Assembly: GCA_025345505.1 (NCBI GenBank)
Contig: JANVCC010000011.1
Span: 11,817,749-11,881,748 of the forward strand
DNA length: 64,000 bases
Direction of reading: 5' to 3'
From: Todiramphus chloris collaris
Lineage: Eukaryota; Chordata; Aves; Coraciiformes; Alcedinidae
Shown here piece after piece: positions 1 to 11,350 of this stretch. Numbering within the stretch: position 1 is the stretch's first letter; the number at the start of each line of letters is the position of its first letter. The position numbers and the translations under genes are program-made. Under the pieces are notes generated by a model that ran no database searches, was not told where the DNA came from, and saw only the letters and a list, made by a program, of their open reading frames with translations.

Positions 1-1707
1 CACTCTATTCATTACTATGGTGTTCCTGCCAAACAGAATTAGAATGCTGAACTACAGTACTGTAAAGACTCCTGGGAAATCTTAAGATACAGAGTTATTC
101 CTTAAACAAACAAGTGTAAGCAGCAGTAGTAGTGGAGGTAGCAGAGGAGAGGTAAGAAAGGTACAAATTATTTAGATAGTCTTATTAACTGACAATGATA
201 GTTCTTGTTGGCTCTATTAAAACCATAGTCTTGTTAGTGTTAATTTTGAGTTACATTCTGGCACACTACAGAAGGAGCTGACAGCTTCTGAATTATCAGA
301 TGGGTATTTACAGGTTTGAGAATAATGTATTCTCCAAATATAATTGTATGTGGTCAGAAAAAAATTAAACACCCCACCTCATTTTAAAAACAACTGAAAA
401 ATGGTCTTTTATTATTTCTAAAAAAATAAGAACAAAGATAAACAGGACTCTGCCACAAAGTTGAAGCAAAATATATTGGTGCAATTAAACTGAGTACAAC
501 TAGTATAATTTATGATGTCTGTAAAGCCCTAAGTCAGAGCATTTTTCTGCAACATAGAGTATACAAGACAATTACAGGGAAAAGCTGGTAAGGTCTAACA
601 AGAAGGCAGAGGTAGAAGGCTAAATAGCAGAAAAATTGCTAACACAACAAATGTTTAAAAGAAAAAAACCCTTACAAAACACATGCATTAACCATCTTAA
701 CCCCTTTATATAATAAACTTATCTTCCCAGTGAATAGTAATATACCCCAAAAAAATCTGTGCATAAAAGGGTGTGATAGCACTTGAAATTAATTAAAAAA
801 AGACAAAAAGTAGAAAGAAAGATTGGAGAAGACTGTTTATAAAAATATGCTTGGTTACAGAAAGTTTAAAAAATTGAACAAACCAAAGAAATTATTGTCT
901 ATGTTTTTATGATCTTGTTTATGGAATAGTAAAATTGTGAGGAACATACAGATTCTCCAGTAGAAGTAAGAAATGAGGAATTCAAATTGGTTTGGGAGGT
1001 AGGGATCAGAAATAATGCCACTTGCAGGCAACACAAAGCAGAGGAAGACCGGAGATCTTACTCAGGAATTGCTTGTTGAGTAGCTCTGCATAGCACATTC
1101 CTTTATGAGAGATGTTGCTGCTTCTTTCAACTCAGACAGATTTCAGAAAAGCTAAAATGGAAATGGAAGATGTTGTGGGAAATGAAAATAGAAAGGGAGG
1201 GAGCACTTCAGACACATTGCTTCAGCTATAAATTTGTATTCTTGATATTTATACTATTGTGCAGTTCATGATTAGCCTTCTGAAATTAGCACTCAAGGGA
1301 TCTCTCAAGCAATTACTCTTTGAATATTGCTAACGATAAAGTGAGTAAGCCTTCATGCAAAATATATCTGTCTACTCTTTAGCTCAGCATTGTTTATGTC
1401 ATCAAAAATAGTAGCAAATCATTTTAATGGAATGGGAGGATTTTCTTTATTTTTCATTCAGGCAAAAATATGTAAAATCTTGTAGATTACGTGATTTGTG
1501 CATAAGATTGTTGTTAGAGCTTGATATACACCAGTTTTAGAGGCTCTTGGAAATGCCTTTATATTAAAGTAGATGCTACAGCAGGATTAGTAAATTGCAT
1601 CTTCTTGACAGATTTTTAAAATTTATTCACAGAAACTGGAGTTTTCCCTCAGTGTCCCAGTAAAGGGCTGTTGTATTTGTCTGCCATTTCTTGGTGTGCA
1701 ATGGGAG
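1..1707. other. Unassigned AT-rich DNA
   Basis: I see no coding frame, RNA gene or recognisable repeat here. The stretch is AT-rich with short A-runs, for example near 360-420 and 780-870. It may be ordinary intergenic or intronic DNA; nothing in it distinguishes the two. Confidence 0.5.
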
Positions 1708-2212
1708 ATAGAATAGAATCATTTTGGTTGGAAAAGACTTTTAAGATTATTAAATCCTACCATTAACCCAGCACTGACAGATTATCACTAAACCATGTCC
1801 CTAAGCGCTGCATCTAAATGCCTCCAGGGATGGTGACCTTATGTTTCCATGGTCATTCCAGTGCTTGACAACCTTTTCTGTGAAGACGTTTTTTGTAATA
1901 TCTAACCTAAACTTTCCCTGACACAAGTTGAGTCCTTTTCTTCTTGTCCCATTGCTTGTTACTTGGCAGAAGAGGCTGACCCCCACCTCTCTACAACCTT
2001 CTTTCAGGTAGCTGTAGAGAGCAATAAGGTCTCCCTTCAACCTCCTTCAGGCTAAACAACCCCACTTCTCTCAGCCACTCCTCATAAGACTTGCTCTCTG
2101 GATCCTTCACCAGATTCATTGCCTTACCTTGGACATTCTCTAGCACCTCAATGTCCTTTTTGTATTGAGGGGCCGAAAAGGGAACACAATATTTGAGGTG
2201 GAAATGACTCCC
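1708..2212 (-). mobile_element. CR1 LINE fragment, degenerate 3' end
   Basis: Seen on the minus strand: a degenerate CR1 3' terminus at 1708 (GAATAGAATCATTTTGGTTG) followed by the C-terminal part of CR1 ORF2. The frame at 1801-2040 reads [18 protein letters not shown] and then [20 protein letters not shown], which matches the conserved CR1 C-terminal domain beyond the reverse transcriptase. The copy runs to about 2212, where the CR1 counterpart of the 'tactcaaggtgtggtctcac' segment is interrupted. The terminal HWN motif is followed by a disrupted frame ([11 protein letters not shown] in place of [10 protein letters not shown]), so this is a dead 5'-truncated copy. It is older than the 9.9-kb copy, judging by divergence. 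Family assignment is secure; subfamily is not determined. Confidence 0.9.
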
Positions 2213-4200
2213 ACTGGAGATACTGTGAGATAGACAGCTTCAGGGATAGGTTAAGCAATGCACTGTGAAAAAAACCAAGGCTGTTGAGTAGCTAGTCCAT
2301 GGTAGCAGAATCTTATTTTGAACCTTTAGTTTGTTTAGCTAAACCAAAGAAAGTGGTCGAGGTGTGACACTTACTCCATGTTTTCTTGCACAAGTGCCAC
2401 TTCTGATATACTTTACCAGAATCATACAGGTAGGTATGTGTCCCTGAGAGCTTGATGGATGATTGTGGACAAATTCTGTGAGGACCTTGTTTCAGATGTG
2501 CATTTCAATGAGCTATTATGACCTCAGGGAAGGAACAGAACGGGTTAGTGTGGTATCATGTCTGACATGCAGTACCTGATTTGGTGAAACATTGTGTGCT
2601 TTGCTATGTTTTGTTTTTGGTTTTTTTTTTTTTGTAGAAGTAGAAAGGTAATGGTACTCTCATGTGAAGAGCAGGAATAGATAATCTCATGAAATTACTC
2701 TAAACCAGAGCCAATACTCCTAGTGCAAACTGTGAGAACTCTTCACAAAGTCTGCACACTCTTTGTCTCCAAAGGTTTCCTCCATTATGAGTATTCCATA
2801 TATTTTTAATCTAATATTATCTAGTATAATACTATTTTGTTCTCTAAATTCAGTTATGCCATTGATCCTTGCAAATAGGCTAGTGAAAGGAAGCCTGTTT
2901 TCACTGCAAATTGGATGGTGGTTTAATAACCCAGCATAACAGATTTATTGTACATCTGCATGTGATTTAATATTTGCTGTTAATGTTATATAGAGGTTTT
3001 ATTTTTATTAGAGTGACAATAATTTTAAACCATGTATTTGTATAGTTAGGGTAACTGGCAGTGTGGGTTGAGATGTAGCTACTATGTCATACAATAATAC
3101 AGTCTGTTATAATTCATTAAAAAAGACTCTAAATTATGAGTCATTTACTTCCTACCAAATGAATTTTTTTTTCAAAATTTATTTCAATGTGATTATACAA
3201 GGAACAGACATAAAAATAAAAGTTTCAAGAAGTAAAAGCTGCTTGTTTCACAGAGTATTTGACATACTTCAGTGAACATTCTAAAAATGGCAGAGGACAA
3301 ATCTATGAGAAAAGCAGAATATTCTGTATTTCCCTAATCACATTTCTAGTCTAGTATGGAATGAGCTTTCTAAGAGTCAGTGTATATGTGACAGATAAGG
3401 ATGGGATTGATATTAATTCTGAAACTTAGTCAATTTTGATTTTAACAAGAAAAGATCATGATTATGAAATAAAGTTACTGCTTTACGTGTGAGGCTTAAA
3501 TCATATATCAAGGTGTGATAAGTATGTAACATTTGAGTGGATCAGTGAAAAATATCTACCAGGACAAAACCCCAAAAACTATGTCCCTTTTTTTTCTGGT
3601 CTGTTCCCTTGGTTGGAAGGAGACTGGGATTCATGACAGAAGGTACTATTCAAAATACGTGTTTTAAATACAATATCAGTGGCACAGCTCTCTGATTTCC
3701 TTTCCTCAAGAAATCTCTGTTTGTAGATAACAGACTGTCATGCAGACTAATCCAATTGGATCCCAGCTTGGCTTTAACCAGGTCCTTAGCACAGCCCACA
3801 TAAAAGTGGCCCAATTTTATTAGATAACCTGCCTCTTTCTCTAAGTATTTAGACAGATCATAGAATCAGAGTAAAAATATTCTATTTTTGGAGGAGGAGA
3901 GGAAGTGGTTAGGGTAAAGTAGTAGTGTTTTTTAATGAGTTTCCTCTTAGGTATCCAAAGTTTTTTTGCAGAAATTGAAAGAAAATATTTTGATGATGTA
4001 GATGAACTTTAAGGAATGGACATGATGTTAAGAGCTCAGATTACACTATATGCATACTTGAATACAAAGACAGCTTTTCAGAAAGCAAAGGTGCATTCTT
4101 CAAAAAGATTAATCCAAGGTTAAAAACTTGGTTGTAGCGCCTACATTATTTAAGGCATATTTAACAGAAGACATGAATAAGAAGAAATAGAACATGGAGA
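2213..4200. other. Unassigned AT-rich DNA with a T-run
   Basis: No gene or repeat family recognised. A T-run sits at 2621-2633. The 63-codon frame at 3084-3275 is Phe/Tyr/Lys-rich, as expected from AT-rich noise, and matches nothing I recognise. Confidence 0.45.
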
Positions 4201-4548
4201 TCATAGAATCATAGACTGCTTTGGGTTGGAAGTGACCTTTAGAGGTCACCTAGCCCAGTTCTCCTGACACAGGCAAGGACACCTTCCACTAAATCAGGTT
4301 GCTCAGAGACCCAGCCAACCTAACTGTGAACGTTTCCAGGGATGGAGCTTTGTCCACCTCTCTGGGAAATCTGTTCCAGTGTTTCACCACCTTCATCATA
4401 ACAAATTTCTTCCTTATATCTAGTCAAAATCTACCCTCTTTTCATTTAAAATCATTACCCCTTGTCCTATTTGCAACAGATCCTGATGAAAAGATTGTGT
4501 CCATCTTTATTATAGACCCCCTCTGAGTACTAAAAGGCTGCAATAATC
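4201..4548 (-). mobile_element. CR1 LINE 3' fragment, unit 1 of a pile-up
   Basis: Minus-strand CR1 3' end starting with ATCATAGAATCATAGACTGC, then the CR1 3' UTR (GGTTGCTCAGAG, TTTCCAGGGATGG) and the C-terminal ORF2 region, ending after GGCTGCAATAATCTC. The segment contains ACAAATTTCTTCCTTATATC and the CCCTTGTCCTAT block typical of CR1 read on the complementary strand. It is 5'-truncated after about 350 bp and abuts another same-strand CR1 unit at 4549, which restarts at the TTTCCAGGGATGG position. No intact frame. Confidence 0.88.
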
Positions 4549-5460
4549 TCTGTGAATGTTTCCAGGGATGGGGCATCTACCACGTCTCTGGGCAACCTAT
4601 TCCAGAATTTCATTGCAAAAAATTTCTTCCTTATATTCAATCTAAATCCATTCTTTTTCAGTTTAAAAACATTGACCCTTATACTATCACTACAGGTCCT
4701 GGTAAAAAGTTTTTCTCCTTCGCTCTAATAAACCCCCTTATATATTGAAAGGCTGCAACAACCTCTGTCTGGAGCCTTCTCTGCTCTAGTCTGAACAACC
4801 AAAACACTCTCAGCCTTTCTTCATAAGAGAGGTGTTCCATCTCTCTGATAATTTTTGTGATTCTCCTCTGGACCAGCTCCAACAGGTTCATATCCTTATT
4901 GGGCTGAGGGACTCCAGAGCTGGACATAGTACTCCAGGTGGAGTCACACGAGACCTGCAAGTACACGCTGCTGGCTCATATCCAATTTTTCATCCCATCT
5001 TTAACTAGATCAGGTTGCTCAGAGTCCTGTCCAGCCTAACCTTGAATGTTTGAAGGGATGGAGCATACATTATCTCCCAAGGCAACCTGTTCCAGCATTT
5101 CATCACCTTCATTGCAAAAAATTTCTTCCTTATACCTATAGAAATTTATCGCCCTGATATATGGGATTGACCCAACCCAGGTGCAGGACCTTGCACTTGG
5201 TGTTTTTGAATTTCATGAAGTTCACAAGGACCTTATTGCCAAGCCTTTCAGGGTACCTCTGGATGGTATCTGTTCCCTCAGGCATATGAGTTGCACCACT
5301 CAGTTTGGTGTCATCCAGTCAATTCCTTATCCATCAAATACATCAAATCCACCCTTCAAATCCATATCTCTCCAACTTAGAGGCAAAAATGCAGAGCTGG
5401 AGTGGAGGAGGGGGGAGGGAGGAGGGTAGAAGAGGGTGAGACACATATCAAAGGCCTTAG
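4549..5460 (-). mobile_element. CR1 LINE fragment, unit 2, interrupted
   Basis: An older minus-strand CR1 copy. The block 4549-5004 covers the C-terminal ORF2; the frame at 4679-4966 reads LLELVQRRITKIIREMEHLSYEERL and matches the CR1 '[26 protein letters not shown]' domain. After an inserted short CR1 piece (5005-5140) the order resumes at 5141-5315 with the CR1 block GGTGCAGGACCTTGCACTTGG and GGTGTCATCCAG, then jumps to AATTCCTTATCCATCAAAT and CATATCTCTCCAACTTAGAG, and ends with ATCAAAGGCCTTAG. The jump near 5315 is an internal deletion that removes the region around the FADD catalytic motif. A purine-rich stretch at 5396-5440 replaces part of the element. Collinearity with CR1 is judged from memory of the consensus. 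Confidence 0.8.
5005..5140 (-). mobile_element. Short CR1 3' fragment inside unit 2
   Basis: About 135 bp of CR1 3'-UTR and C-terminal sequence (ATCAGGTTGCTCAGAG, then CAACCTGTTCCAGCATTTCA and AAAATTTCTTCCTTATACC). It repeats the same part of CR1 already present at 4280-4420 and 4549-4640. It lies between two collinear blocks of unit 2 and has the same orientation. It lacks the terminal octamers, so it may be a nested insertion that lost its end, or a duplicated block. Boundaries are approximate. Confidence 0.7.
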
Positions 5461-5550
5461 AGAATCATAGAATCACAGAATGGTTTTGGTTGGAAGGCCC
5501 TCTAGTCCAAACCCCCTGCCATGGGCAAGTACATCTTTTACCTGGATCAG
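5461..5550 (-). mobile_element. CR1 LINE 3' end, unit 4
   Basis: A fresh CR1 3' terminus begins at 5461 (AGAATCATAGAATCACAGAA) and continues through GGTTTTGGTTGGAAGGCCCT, CTAGTCCAAACCCCCTGCC and GGGCAAGTACATCTTTTACC. Only about 90 bp of the 3' UTR is present. It begins exactly where unit 2 stops, so one CR1 insertion terminus marks the break in the other. Confidence 0.85.
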
Positions 5551-8500
5551 AAGTACAGGTAAATGATATGATTAATAAGATTTTGCAATTACTGATTGAC
5601 TAATACAAAGGTGTCAGAGAACTATTATGAAAACACAGATTACCACATTCTCATCTCATGATATTTGGGAGGAGCACTAGTGTGACTTAATTTGTAATTA
5701 ATAGTTGCTTCTAATACATATGTGAATGAAATGCATTTCCCCTTATCTAGATACTTCATTGACTTTTACTACTATAATATTGAAATGTCAGATATATAAA
5801 CTACAGAAAATCTAGAATCCAGAAAAAATACTTAATCATAAGTATATTCAGATACATAAATATGAAAGATTTTAGAATATTGATTGAAAGATTACTTTAT
5901 TTTGTTTTCTGCTCATAGTGAAGACTCCATGTAGCTAAGGTTTTCTTAAAGTTTTATATTCTTAAAGCTAATTTTAAAAGGAACAAAAAATATCTGTTTG
6001 AAAATCATTATCAATTCCAAGACTATGTAAAATTCAGAGTTATAAAGAATTATCATATAACAATTGCAACTCTGAACTTGTATTTATTTAATATTCCTTT
6101 GCATCCAAGGTGTCTAAGGTAATATGAGCTGAGAAAATGATAACTCAAAAATTAATAAGATATCAAAACATTTCCCTTCATTTATTTTCCTTCAGGTAAA
6201 CTTTACATGGAAACACACCTCAGGATTTGGTCATTGTCTCTGTAAAATCATCAAACGTGAAGATTGGAAGACCTGGATCCTATTCTTTTCTTAGTACAAT
6301 TCAAAATGAAAGACACATTCTTCTTTTATGGATATTAAGTGCATTTGGCAGTGTACAGTACAAATTTCCTTTCTAAAGGAATTTTAGTGATCTTGAAACA
6401 ATAGTTATCTAATAATGGTACCTCTCCATATCAAATATGTATTAATTATCACATGTGGCAATTTCAAAGGTTCTTCTGTATCCTTTGATAAATGCTGACT
6501 CATGACACAGTTGATTTAGAATGTGCTTTGCTAAAAGTTCGCTACTTTTTTGAAAAAGAAAGGTGTTCTTTTTGATAAGCTGATTACACCATAACTATAT
6601 TCTTCCTCTGCCTCCTAGTTAAGTCTCTAGGGACCATTGGTTTCCACCAAAGACTTGCTGACAATTCAGCATTCTCAGCTTATCCTTATGACTGGGAGAA
6701 GAGATTCTATATAGCTTAGATCAGATTATTCATGAGAGACAAAATTGCTTTGGATGAGGAACAGAACAGAAAAGTATTACTATACTGCATTTCTCACAGT
6801 GCTACATCATTATGACACCCAGGCCTACATGACATGACAGACAACTGAATGCAACTGTGTTAGCTTATTGGGTTTGGGTGTCTGTGTATGACAAATTTTG
6901 TTTTTAATATTACATACATTGGTTGCTTGGTGCAGTCCTTTTAAAATGCTTTACACAAAGGAAACAGGTATTTTGATATGACCAGTTGTTAATGATATAG
7001 GTGATATGATTTATGGTGTCTAGCAGATAAAAACTTGTATTTGATACTTAGTACAACTTTGTCCTTGCTCTTCCAGTAGCTTAAACTGAGAATACTTAAA
7101 TGTCAATTTAGACTTAAACATTAGTATGAAAATCTGTAGTATTCCTGTTTAATCCTTATTTTGATTTGGAATAAAATATTTGCAGTGAAGCTTGAACAGC
7201 GACCTAACAATATATACAAACTTTTTATAAACTTGACATAAAATCTTAGGTTTAGAATAAGAATCAACTGCCGGACTTTTACATAAAGTTAGACCTAAAG
7301 GAGTAGTTGTCAGCAGGGCCTTCAAGTCCATGATCATTGTGTGTCCTTGTAAGAGCACACAGAGTTTGTTCAAGTGCTTGCAATTCCAAACTGAGATCAC
7401 ATTAATTAAACCTGATCGATAATGCTACTGCTGACCTTTTATAACAAAGTATTCTATGTAGGGAGACAATGTAAAGAACATAAGGTACATGGAGCCTCTT
7501 AAAACGCTGCACAAATCTGAAATTACCTGTCCCAGATTTTGCTCTTAAAGAAAGTAAGTAGGAGGAACAGAATGATTTTTTTTGGGTCTTTTTTGACTGG
7601 TAAGAACAACATTCACTTCTGCTGTGGTGGTGGAGAGGAGATCTGTAGAAGAGTGGTGAGCAGAACCAGGGGGACTGCAAGTGGAGCTCTCTCGCTGTCT
7701 TAAATTCTGTAAACTTCAGGCTGTAAAAACTCCACTTCTTTTCCTATTGCTCCAAAGCACAGGACTTTCCTGAAAAACCAGCCAGGAGAACTGGACATGT
7801 TTCCTCCACTTCCCAGATGGGTGATGGACTTGCTGCCAGCAGGAAGAAGAAATGTGAGGAAGTCTGAGCAAAGCTGAATGTTCAAATGGCAGCAGCAGAT
7901 AAGACTTCCTGGGAGCTCTGGCTGCCCTAGCTGTCCATGCTGCCTGTGTTGCTTACGCCCACAGCCACTTCTACCCACATGTCCACGGGTCTATATAAAC
8001 ACATGTTTGTGTGAGGGTAACATTAACAACTACTACGATATGCCCCAATTCAGAAGACTGAAGGAAGAACTGACAGTTATATGAGTTGCTTCCAATGTTT
8101 TATTTCTGTGTTATTTATTTATCTGAAGTGTAAAAAAGGACACCTCTGCTTTTGTATTAATTTTGTATTGATTAAATATTAATATATTTGTTTAAGATGT
8201 ATTATTCATGCATCCTTTAGTAAGAATTTTCTTTAGAGAAGATCTAAATTTGGTCTTTGACAAGTGGTGTGTCATGTTCACTGATGGTTCTGAAACAGAT
8301 AAACTCAGCATCTTCTCTAAATCCCCCATCCATATGATAACAGGCGAACTGTTATTACTCACAAAGATACTGAATTTACTGAATGAAATATACAGGGAAG
8401 GTAGCAAAGGGTAAAGAGTGTCACTAAAAATAAATTATTTCAGATTAGATTCTCAGATTTAGGTTAAGGTCAGGAATGTTCCTTTCAAGGGACTCTGTCC

Positions 8501-9540
8501 TATTCTGATGCTTTTCTTAATATTTTTAGCCGTATGAAGCAGGCATCTGATGAAGGAAAGGGAACAGTTTGAATTGATGTTGAAAAGGTCACCTTTCAGC
8601 AGAAGACTGTGGATTTATCTTTCTAAGTGACTATATTAGTATTTTTGTATATGCTTAAGAAATTGGAATGTGTAGGTTTTAAAACAATCAATGGGTAACA
8701 AAATTAAATAAACACTGATTCTTAGTTAGATAATTCATCTCTGAAGATTTTCTAGAGATAAATCTCAAATGAAGGGTCTTGGATAGACTGACGAGATTAT
8801 CCATTTGCTGGAAATTTTAGTCAAGACAGACCTTGTTAGGAAGGGTAAGACAACAATAAAAAGGTGCTATCTCTTACTAAGGCAGAACTACTGAAACAGT
8901 ACTTTCAAATATACCAGAGTATATTTAGCAGTTAATATTTTCCAGCTTGTGATTTATTGGATGAACCATAGTCAATAACACTTGTGCAGCTCAATAGCAG
9001 TTCAAATAACGGAAAGAATAGCAGCAGTTTTGTCTAGTAATTCAATGATAAATTCATTCTGGTGTTGAAGCAGCTTTAAGGCTGAACAGTAATGGAAGGG
9101 GCATGGCAGAACCTAGAATAGCTGTGACAGAGGCAGTGATATTAGAGATACAACATTGGGTTTGACTGCAGTATCATGTAGAAAGATTACCCTGGAGGAC
9201 TGGTAATCTATAAAGAAAGGCAACGGCAGACATAAAAATCATGCGTAGGCTACATTAGTGCAAATATATTTTAAAGCTTTCTTTCATGTGAAAACATTTC
9301 TAGAAAGATGGATGGATAAAGAGCAGAGTATTCAGCCCTGATAGGAGTGCCACTGGTGCTTGCTCATTGCAGAGGTAAATTTGGAAATGTTGCCCCTGAA
9401 GAGAATTACATGTAAATGTAACATGTATTCTGCTATCTTAAATTTAACAAATCAGAACCGAGTCTGTGCTAGATAACACACTTTGAATTTTCTTTCCCCC
9501 AAACCACTTTCCTAGTTTTTAGCTATTAGAAACATAACTG

Positions 9541-9544
<4 letters not shown>
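5551..9544. other. Unassigned DNA with a GC-richer island at 7.6-8.0 kb
   Basis: Mostly AT-rich with no recognisable gene. Positions 7610-7990 are distinctly richer in G and C than the flanks and end with TCTATATAAACAC (TATATAAA near 7993). This island has overlapping frames on both strands (7700-7978 minus, 7878-8084 plus, 7402-7680 minus), but none resembles a known protein, and the residue composition (Cys-, Ser- and Pro-rich runs) suggests chance. It could be an old, diverged LTR or a regulatory segment. Confidence 0.4.

Positions 9545-9572
<28 letters not shown>
9545..9572. repeat. Poly(T) run, 28 nt
   Basis: An uninterrupted run of 28 T between CCTC and CTGTTCTC. No retroposed gene body is recognisable on either side, so it could be an isolated homopolymer or the tail of an unrecognised minus-strand retroposon. 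Confidence 0.9.
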
Positions 9573-9918
9573 CTGTTCTCTAAAGAGTCAAAGATATTGC
9601 AACACCTGGCAGCACCTGAGACTGTCTCTAATTAAAATTAGAAAAATGAAAAAAATTCTAATTAGTTACATATTAGAATCATGACATCTCTTCCTCTAGT
9701 TATCAACTGATTATTTCATGAGGGAATGGATGTCAATTTTACGAGTGGAACTTCGAAAAATTAGACAACAATGACAATGTAAAAAATAACCACATTAACT
9801 AGCCTAAAAACAATAGCAACCCAGGTAGTGCACAGCTTGTATACAGACTTGCTGACAGTCATCATTTTGTCATACAGTCATCCAGTAGCCTGAGCTACAC
9901 TGAATTTCTCTATGGCAC
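9573..9918. other. Unassigned AT-rich DNA
   Basis: I see no gene or repeat in this spacer between the T-run and the CR1 3' end. Confidence 0.5.
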
Positions 9919-9950
9919 AATCATAGAATCATAGAATCATAGAATCATAG
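9919..9950 (-). repeat. CR1 3'-terminal octamer array
   Basis: Four perfect copies of AATCATAG, followed by a partial fifth. In CR1 elements these 3' octamers are the site recognised by the element's own RT for target-primed reverse transcription, replacing a poly(A) tail. Copy number four is at the high end for this window; other copies have one or two degenerate units. Confidence 0.9.
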
Positions 9951-10018
9951 AATCATTATGGTTGGAAAGGACCTCCAGGGTCATCAAGTCCAACCTTTGT
10001 CCTAGCATTTCTCAACCA

Positions 10019-11338
10019 CTACACCATATCCTCAAGCTCCACATCTAATCGTTCTTTAAACACCTCCAGGGATGGTGACTCCACCACCTCCCTGGGCAGC
10101 CTGTTCCAGTGCCTAACTACCCTCTCAGTGAAGAATTTCCTCCTAATATCTAATCTAAACTTCCCCTGACACAACTTTAGTCCATTCCCCCTCGTCCTAT
10201 CATTACTAATTTGAGAGAAGAGACCAACACCAGCCTCTCTACAACCTCCTTTTAGGTAGTTGTAGAGAGCTATAAGGTCTCCTCTCAGCCTCCTCTTCTC
10301 TAGACTAAACAAACCCAGTTCCCTCAGCCGCTTCTCATAGGGCATGCTTTCCAGCCCTTTCACCAGCTTTGTTGCCTTCCTCTGCACTCTCTCCAGCACC
10401 TCGATGTCCCTCCTGTACTGTGGTGACCAAAACTGGACACAGTACTCAAGGTGTGGTCTCACAAGTGCCGAGTATAGGGGTACGATCACCTCCCTACTCC
10501 TACTGGTCACACCGTTTCTGATCCAGGCCAGGATGCCATTGGCCTTCTTGGCCACCTGGGCACACTGCTGGCTCATGTTCAGCCGGCTATTGACCAACAC
10601 CCCCAGGTCCTTTTCTGCCAGGCAGCTCTCCAGCCACTCCTCCCCAAGCCTGTAGCGTTGCTGGGGGTTGTTGTGACCGAAGTGCATGACCCGGCACTTG
10701 ACTTTGTTAAACTCCATACAACTGAGCTCAGCCCATCTCTCCAGCCTGTCCAGATCCCGCTGCAGAGCCTTCCTACCCTCAAGCAGATCGACATTTGTGC
10801 TTAATTTTGTGTCATCTGCAAATTTACTGAGGGTACATTCAATTCCCTCGTCCAGGTCATTGATGAATATATTAAACAAGATGGGTCCCAAAACTGAGCC
10901 CTGAGGGACACCGCTTGTGACTGGTACCCAACTGGAATTTACTCCGTTCACCACCACCCTCTGGGCTCGGCCATCCAGCCAGTTTCTAACCCAGCCAAGA
11001 GTCCTCCTGTCTATGCCATGACCTGCCAGCTTCTCCAGCAGAATGCTGTGGGAAGCGGTGTCAAATGCCTTCCTGAAGTCCAGGTAGACAACATCCACCG
11101 CCTTGCCCGCATCCACTAGGCGGGTCACCTGGTCATAGAAGGAGATCAGGTTGGTTAAACAGGACCTGCCCTTCATGAACCCATGTTGGCTGGGCCTGAT
11201 CCCCCCATTGTCCTGCACTTGCTGTGTGATCACCCTCAAAATGAACTGTTCCATAATCTTTCCCGGGACTGAAGTCAGGCTGACAGGCCTGTAGTTCCCT
11301 GGATCATCCTTCCTGCCCTTCTTATAGATGGGTGTCAC
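10019..11338 (-). pseudogene. CR1 ORF2 remnant: RT core and C-terminal domain, open frame
   Basis: A 439-codon open frame encoding most of the CR1 reverse transcriptase, the enzyme that copies CR1 RNA at a nicked chromosomal target. Visible RT motifs are [14 protein letters not shown] (residues 14-27), YLDFRKAFD (85-93, motif A aspartate D87), [11 protein letters not shown] (142-152), FADDTKL (173-179, catalytic DD at 175-176), then the CR1 C-terminal domain with [15 protein letters not shown] and [10 protein letters not shown] near the end. The first displayed codon is GTG inside the element; codons L-A-N lie upstream before a flanking TGA, so no native start exists. The apurinic-type endonuclease domain and ORF1 are absent. 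Key RT residues are all present and there is no frameshift. Expression would need an outside promoter. I call it a remnant rather than a host gene. Confidence 0.92.
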
Positions 11339-11350
11339 ATTGGCAAGTCA

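Larger units (their letters stand above)
9919..11350 (-). mobile_element. CR1 LINE, 5'-truncated, best-preserved copy
   Basis: A 1.4-kb minus-strand CR1. The 3' end is at the low coordinate and carries four perfect AATCATAG octamers (9919-9950), the usual CR1 3' tail read from the other strand. A short 3' UTR (ATTATGGTTGGAAAGGACCT) precedes the ORF2 stop. The body is open for 439 codons without a disabling change. At the 5' side CR1 identity stops at about 11350 after TTGGCAAG, where the CR1 codons for L-A-N-V-T-P are preceded at once by an in-frame TGA from flanking DNA. This is typical 5' truncation during target-primed reverse transcription. The intact frame and clean octamers suggest it is the youngest CR1 here. 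It has lost the endonuclease domain and the N-terminal part of RT, so it cannot be autonomous. Confidence 0.95.

Noticed and set aside
3848-3865. ATCATAGAATCAGAG as a possible CR1 3' terminus
   Set aside because: The sequence beyond it on either side shows no CR1 3' UTR.
10344-10904. Plus-strand frames opposite the CR1 ORF2 and a second minus frame (10579-10794)
   Set aside because: Shadow frames of the 439-codon CR1 RT frame.
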